In this document: one piece after another, positions 61,484 to 64,000 of the stretch
Layout of the letters: each line of letters begins with the position of its first letter
Position numbering within the stretch: the first letter of the stretch is position 1
Made by a program: the position numbers and the translations under genes
Notes under the pieces: model-generated
What the model was told of the DNA's origin: nothing
What the model saw: the letters and a program-made list of their open reading frames with translations, nothing else
Database searches by the model: none
NCBI GenBank assembly: GCA_003151275.1
Contig: PLXC01000059.1
Coordinates: 1 to 64,000 of the forward strand
DNA from: Candidatus Melainabacteria bacterium
GTDB lineage: Bacteria > Cyanobacteriota > Vampirovibrionia > Obscuribacterales > Obscuribacteraceae
Direction of reading: 5' to 3'
DNA length: 64,000 nucleotides

Positions 61484-61512
61484 GCGGTTTGACTAAATAT
61501 CAAACCGCTTTT
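61484..61512 (+). terminator. Intrinsic terminator
   Basis: GCGGTTTGA and TCAAACCGC form a perfect 9-bp stem with a 7-nt loop followed by TTTT, 45 bp after the repeat-protein stop. Confidence 0.85.
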
Positions 61513-61561
61513 GCTTGCAAAATATTTGAGGGACAGTAGCAGATTAGGGCAGCCACCTTTT

Positions 61562-61593
61562 TGTTCATTGCACCGCGCGTAGTGCGATGAACA
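61562..61593. other. Strong hairpin
   Basis: TGTTCATTGCAC and GTGCGATGAACA pair over 12 bp with one G-T pair, with an 8-nt loop. No T-run follows on the plus strand. It may be a structural or regulatory element before the gene at 61746. Confidence 0.5.
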
Positions 61594-61745
61594 AAACAAA
61601 ATAGCATTATCAGTCACTCGGAATTGTCAAGGAGTGACACTTCGATAAGTATGGGGCAAATAAGTGACACAAACGGATATCATAGACCAGGAAAACCTGA
61701 CTGCCTGCCCCCCGGACTGCGGCTACCCCGCAAGGAGTTGAATCG

Positions 61746-62369
61746 ATGAAATTCAGAACAATTTTGGCTGCTGCGATAGCTTTGGTAGCTGTCCAGTCAG
61801 CACACCCACAATCTGCCAATGCGCAATCTTTTACTGCCACTCCATACGTCAGCGATAAAGACAGTGACGTCGGTGATGCCGGTGGAGAAGTATTTTCTTT
61901 CTACACCAATATGTTTAGCCGCACACCACTAAGACTACTTTTCCCTGGTGCTGAACCTGATACCGGCGTTGCACTCCAAGCTGGAGCTCGCTTTGGAGGC
62001 GTTGCGCACCAACCATGGAAAATATTTTCAGTGGATGCTCAGGGCCCACACAACAATGCTAATGGACCATTTGTTGCGATTGTCTTTACCGATGTTGACG
62101 GAGTAAATAAAGAAAGAGTATTCCCACTTTCGGCTGGACAAGCTCACGCCGCAACCAACGGCTTCACCACTTACACTTTCGATCCGAGACTCTTGGGCTT
62201 TCACCCAGGCTTGCCAATTGTAAGTATGGGTGTCTTCGCTACGGTTCCAGATGAACAAGATGTTTTCGGACCTACCTACCTCGATAACTTCGTCCTTAAC
62301 AACAACATTGGTCACCCTGCCACAAAGATCCTAACAACTGACGACTTATCTCCTAATTTCCCGTTCTAA
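61746..62369 (+). CDS. Secreted hypothetical protein
   Basis: The 207-residue product has a signal peptide (MKFRTILAAAIALVAVQSAH, ending SANAQ). The mature part is Gly/Asn/Asp-rich with beta-strand features (GGEVFSFYTNMFSRTPLRLL, then NGPFVAIVFTDVDGVNKERV, then VFGPTYLDNFVLNNN). The final YLDNFVLN pattern is like that of secreted PEP-CTERM or lectin-like domains but there is no anchor. I do not recognise the family. AAGGAG lies upstream, and a terminator follows. Confidence 0.65.
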   Translation: MKFRTILAAAIALVAVQSAHPQSANAQSFTATPYVSDKDSDVGDAGGEVFSFYTNMFSRTPLRLLFPGAEPDTGVALQAGARFGGVAHQPWKIFSVDAQGPHNNANGPFVAIVFTDVDGVNKERVFPLSAGQAHAATNGFTTYTFDPRLLGFHPGLPIVSMGVFATVPDEQDVFGPTYLDNFVLNNNIGHPATKILTTDDLSPNFPF

Positions 62370-62393
62370 AAACCGAGATCAAATAATCGTAAG

Positions 62394-62432
62394 GACCGCA
62401 GCGAATCTATGACTAGCTGCGGTTCTTTTTTT
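62394..62432 (+). terminator. Intrinsic terminator
   Basis: GACCGCAGC pairs with GCTGCGGTTC around a 13-nt loop, followed by seven T. It closes the secreted-protein gene at 61746. Confidence 0.85.
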
Positions 62433-62498
62433 CATGGTGGTATATCAGTTTTTTATGATGGTATCACATGCAGTATCACACGACAGAAGTCAAAGAGC

Positions 62499-62560
62499 CA
62501 ATCGAAATCTAAACAGCGGCGAGAGATCCTTGGATGGCAGGCGGATGCATGACAATCAGG
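62499..62560 (+). pseudogene. Remnant of the repeat-protein C-terminus
   Basis: The bases encode NRNLNSGERSLDGRRM, matching the tail of the protein at 60603 (LNNGERPLDGRRMD). The four repeats are missing. It is a fragment of a decayed paralogue. Confidence 0.7.
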
Positions 62561-62625
62561 ACGCAGTCAAGGGCGCCGCTGCTGGATGCTACCTTCAAAG
62601 CGAGGCAGCCCTTTTTTGACCATTA

Positions 62626-63297
62626 TTGTTATACACTGAAGGCAAGTCTAGTCCTTCATCGCGAAGAAAATTACTACTTGAAAGTACCGAACAACATTGC
62701 CTTGCCTGCTTGATCTTCACGGTATCATCTGCAGTGTCACAAAGTTCCGAAGCGAATACTCTAACTTTCCAGGATACGCCCATCAAGCAAGTTGTTGTTG
62801 ATGGGAAGTGGTCAAAAGGTGTTATTGCAAACGACGTGGATTCGGCGAAGGGCACGATCTACTTTTCGGAAACTTCTCCTGATCAATTTGCGATAGCGGT
62901 CCTGAATAGATCGATAACACCGGCTACAGAACAAATTTTAACTGCAACAACAGTCGGCGGTCTTTCTGCGACACAATTGTCCGAACTTATGAGTGCTCAC
63001 AATCCAACGATCTTGCGATACTGCGCTGAACGAGGCAAACCCAAACTGATGCAGGTTGGGAAGAAGAAATTGCTCGTGAACAGTTTCAGTCAAGAAGAAC
63101 GCTTGCATATAGCCACTGCGCAAGGTGCAGTGTGCACCCCTGCCGTTAAATACGAGGCACACGCCTTTGCAGTTGCGAACAAAAAGCTTGTGCACATCTA
63201 CCTGGTTCGACCAGTCAGTGCAGAAAAACAAGACTCACTTCTAAATACTATTTCTGAAAAATTTGATTCCATTCTTTCGAAGATTGAGTGGGAATAG
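62626..63297 (+). CDS. Hypothetical protein, probably exported
   Basis: The frame of 223 residues begins at TTG without an RBS. A hydrophobic segment (CLACLIFTVSSAVSQSSEAN) near residue 30 suggests a remodelled signal peptide. The rest (VVVDGKWSKGVIANDVDSAK, TIYFSETSPDQFAIAVLNRS, and so on) is soluble with one Cys pair (RYCAERG, AVCTPAV). I do not recognise it. The N-terminus probably arose by fusion with degenerate upstream DNA, and the gene may be broken. Confidence 0.5.
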   Translation: MLYTEGKSSPSSRRKLLLESTEQHCLACLIFTVSSAVSQSSEANTLTFQDTPIKQVVVDGKWSKGVIANDVDSAKGTIYFSETSPDQFAIAVLNRSITPATEQILTATTVGGLSATQLSELMSAHNPTILRYCAERGKPKLMQVGKKKLLVNSFSQEERLHIATAQGAVCTPAVKYEAHAFAVANKKLVHIYLVRPVSAEKQDSLLNTISEKFDSILSKIEWE

Positions 63298-63484
63298 ATA
63301 TCGGTGAGGCAGCGCCCGCTCGGCTCGACACAGCTCGCGCCTCCTGTTGGCGTGTCGATCAGGTGAGCGAGTTTCCGCTTCCAGACGCCGATGGCAGGCG
63401 CAAAGGCACTGAATGTGGTGCGGATAGAATTTTCAAGACTGAAAGTAAATGGTTTCAAATTCCTTTCAGCCCTTACCACCTTAG

Positions 63485-63697
63485 GTCCTGAGTTATCAGA
63501 AACTGGACCCTCAAAAGGATGACAAGATTCAAGAAGAAGTGAAAAAAGTGCCAATTTTGAGCCGATATGCGCACGAAATTTATCTTCTGGGGAATAAAGA
63601 ATTTGTGCCCTGTCTGACCCTGAATGAATTCAAGTGTCCGATTTTGTCTTTTTACCGCCTGCTTTCGCGCAAAATTCGACTTAACTGGCAGTTTTAA
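63485..63697 (+). pseudogene. Coding-like fragment without a start
   Basis: An open frame of 70 codons reads VLSYQKLDPQKDDKIQEEVK, then LSRYAHEIYLLGNKEFVPCL, ending NWQF and TAA. Its composition looks coding, but there is no ATG and the frame is closed by TAG directly upstream. It may be the 3' remainder of a lost gene. Confidence 0.35.
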
Positions 63698-63757
63698 GGG
63701 ACCAATTGTTTGCTCTTACTGGTCGTATACTGATTAAAGCGGCTATATTTGGAACTT

Positions 63758-64000
63758 ATGGAAGAGTCCTGGCAAAACTACAAGATACTGGGAGAACGGG
63801 CAACCGGTTCTTTGAACTATCCATACGCCGAAGCCATGTGGGCAATGGCGGTTTTGATCTCCGAAGAATTCGGGGAAAAGGACCCTCGTTACTGCTTCAG
63901 CATCGATTGGCTGAGCCATGTTTTATTAAAACAGCAGAAATATGCGTTGGCGGAAAGGTTCTTAAGTCGCTCCTGGCGGCTCAAAACAAAGGTTCTCGGC
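63758..64000 (+). CDS. TPR-repeat protein, 5' part
   Basis: The ATG at 63758 opens a frame that runs off the right edge. The 81 visible residues start MEESWQNYKILGERATGSLN and include AEAMWAMAVLISEEFGEKDP and HVLLKQQKYALAERFLSRSW, which are TPR helices of the type common in this genome. No signal peptide is seen. Function is unknown. Confidence 0.7.
   Translation, partial: MEESWQNYKILGERATGSLNYPYAEAMWAMAVLISEEFGEKDPRYCFSIDWLSHVLLKQQKYALAERFLSRSWRLKTKVLG

Noticed and set aside
63288..63491. 67-codon frame on the plus strand
   Set aside because: It overlaps the end of the previous gene, has no RBS and an unstructured basic composition.

Overview
The window looks like one contiguous stretch of a moderate-GC (a little under 50 percent by eye) Gram-negative-type chromosome. 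It has no rRNA, tRNA, transposase, phage or CRISPR signal. A cyanobacterial-order hoxEFUYH hydrogenase, an SmtA-like metallothionein, many small zinc-ribbon, TPR and secreted low-complexity proteins, and the absence of photosynthesis genes fit a non-photosynthetic relative of Cyanobacteria (Vampirovibrionia/Melainabacteria, perhaps Obscuribacterales). That placement is inference; no marker gene is present.

About 1-50 kb is an oxygen/energy-stress island. It holds 16 intact universal stress protein (USP) genes and one USP remnant. Among them sit PEP synthase, three c-type cytochromes, a bifunctional-nuclease-type protein, adjacent phosphoribosyltransferase and erythromycin-esterase-like genes, a dienelactone-hydrolase-like protein, a P-type cation ATPase, metallothionein, two PlsC-like acyltransferases, a beta-CASP RNase-like protein, a complete bidirectional [NiFe] hydrogenase with two maturation proteases, and an acetyl-CoA hydrolase/CoA-transferase. 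Two sensory loci lie inside it: a PAS histidine kinase with two CheY-like regulators (13.9-16.3 kb), and a globin-coupled-sensor histidine kinase divergent from a NarL/LuxR-type regulator (44.7-47.2 kb). The gene content closely resembles the DosR dormancy regulon of mycobacteria. A recurring 16-bp imperfect palindrome (approximately TCRTYC-N4-GRWKGA) lies 50-140 bp upstream of many of these genes or operons and is the likely operator of a shared regulon. The regulator is not proven; the globin-linked NarL-type protein is the best local candidate.

The island has clearly grown by local duplication and decay. A USP gene is duplicated with its promoter at 24-25 and 34-35 kb. Remnants of the metallothionein, acyltransferase, USP, small membrane protein and cytochrome genes lie in intergenic spaces. 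A roughly 90-bp noncoding repeat precedes both the ATPase gene and a zinc-ribbon gene.

From 51 to 57 kb lie RNase HI, an ArsR repressor with its operator, a Cys-rich probable copper-binding protein, and a second signalling operon: a tandem histidine kinase whose two halves have complementary defects, an MglA/Ras-like GTPase, and a NarL-type regulator. This operon is flanked by two 7-2-7 palindromes of a different type. From 58 to 64 kb the window holds small zinc-ribbon, secreted and repeat-rich proteins of unknown function and the start of a TPR protein, with several good intrinsic terminators.
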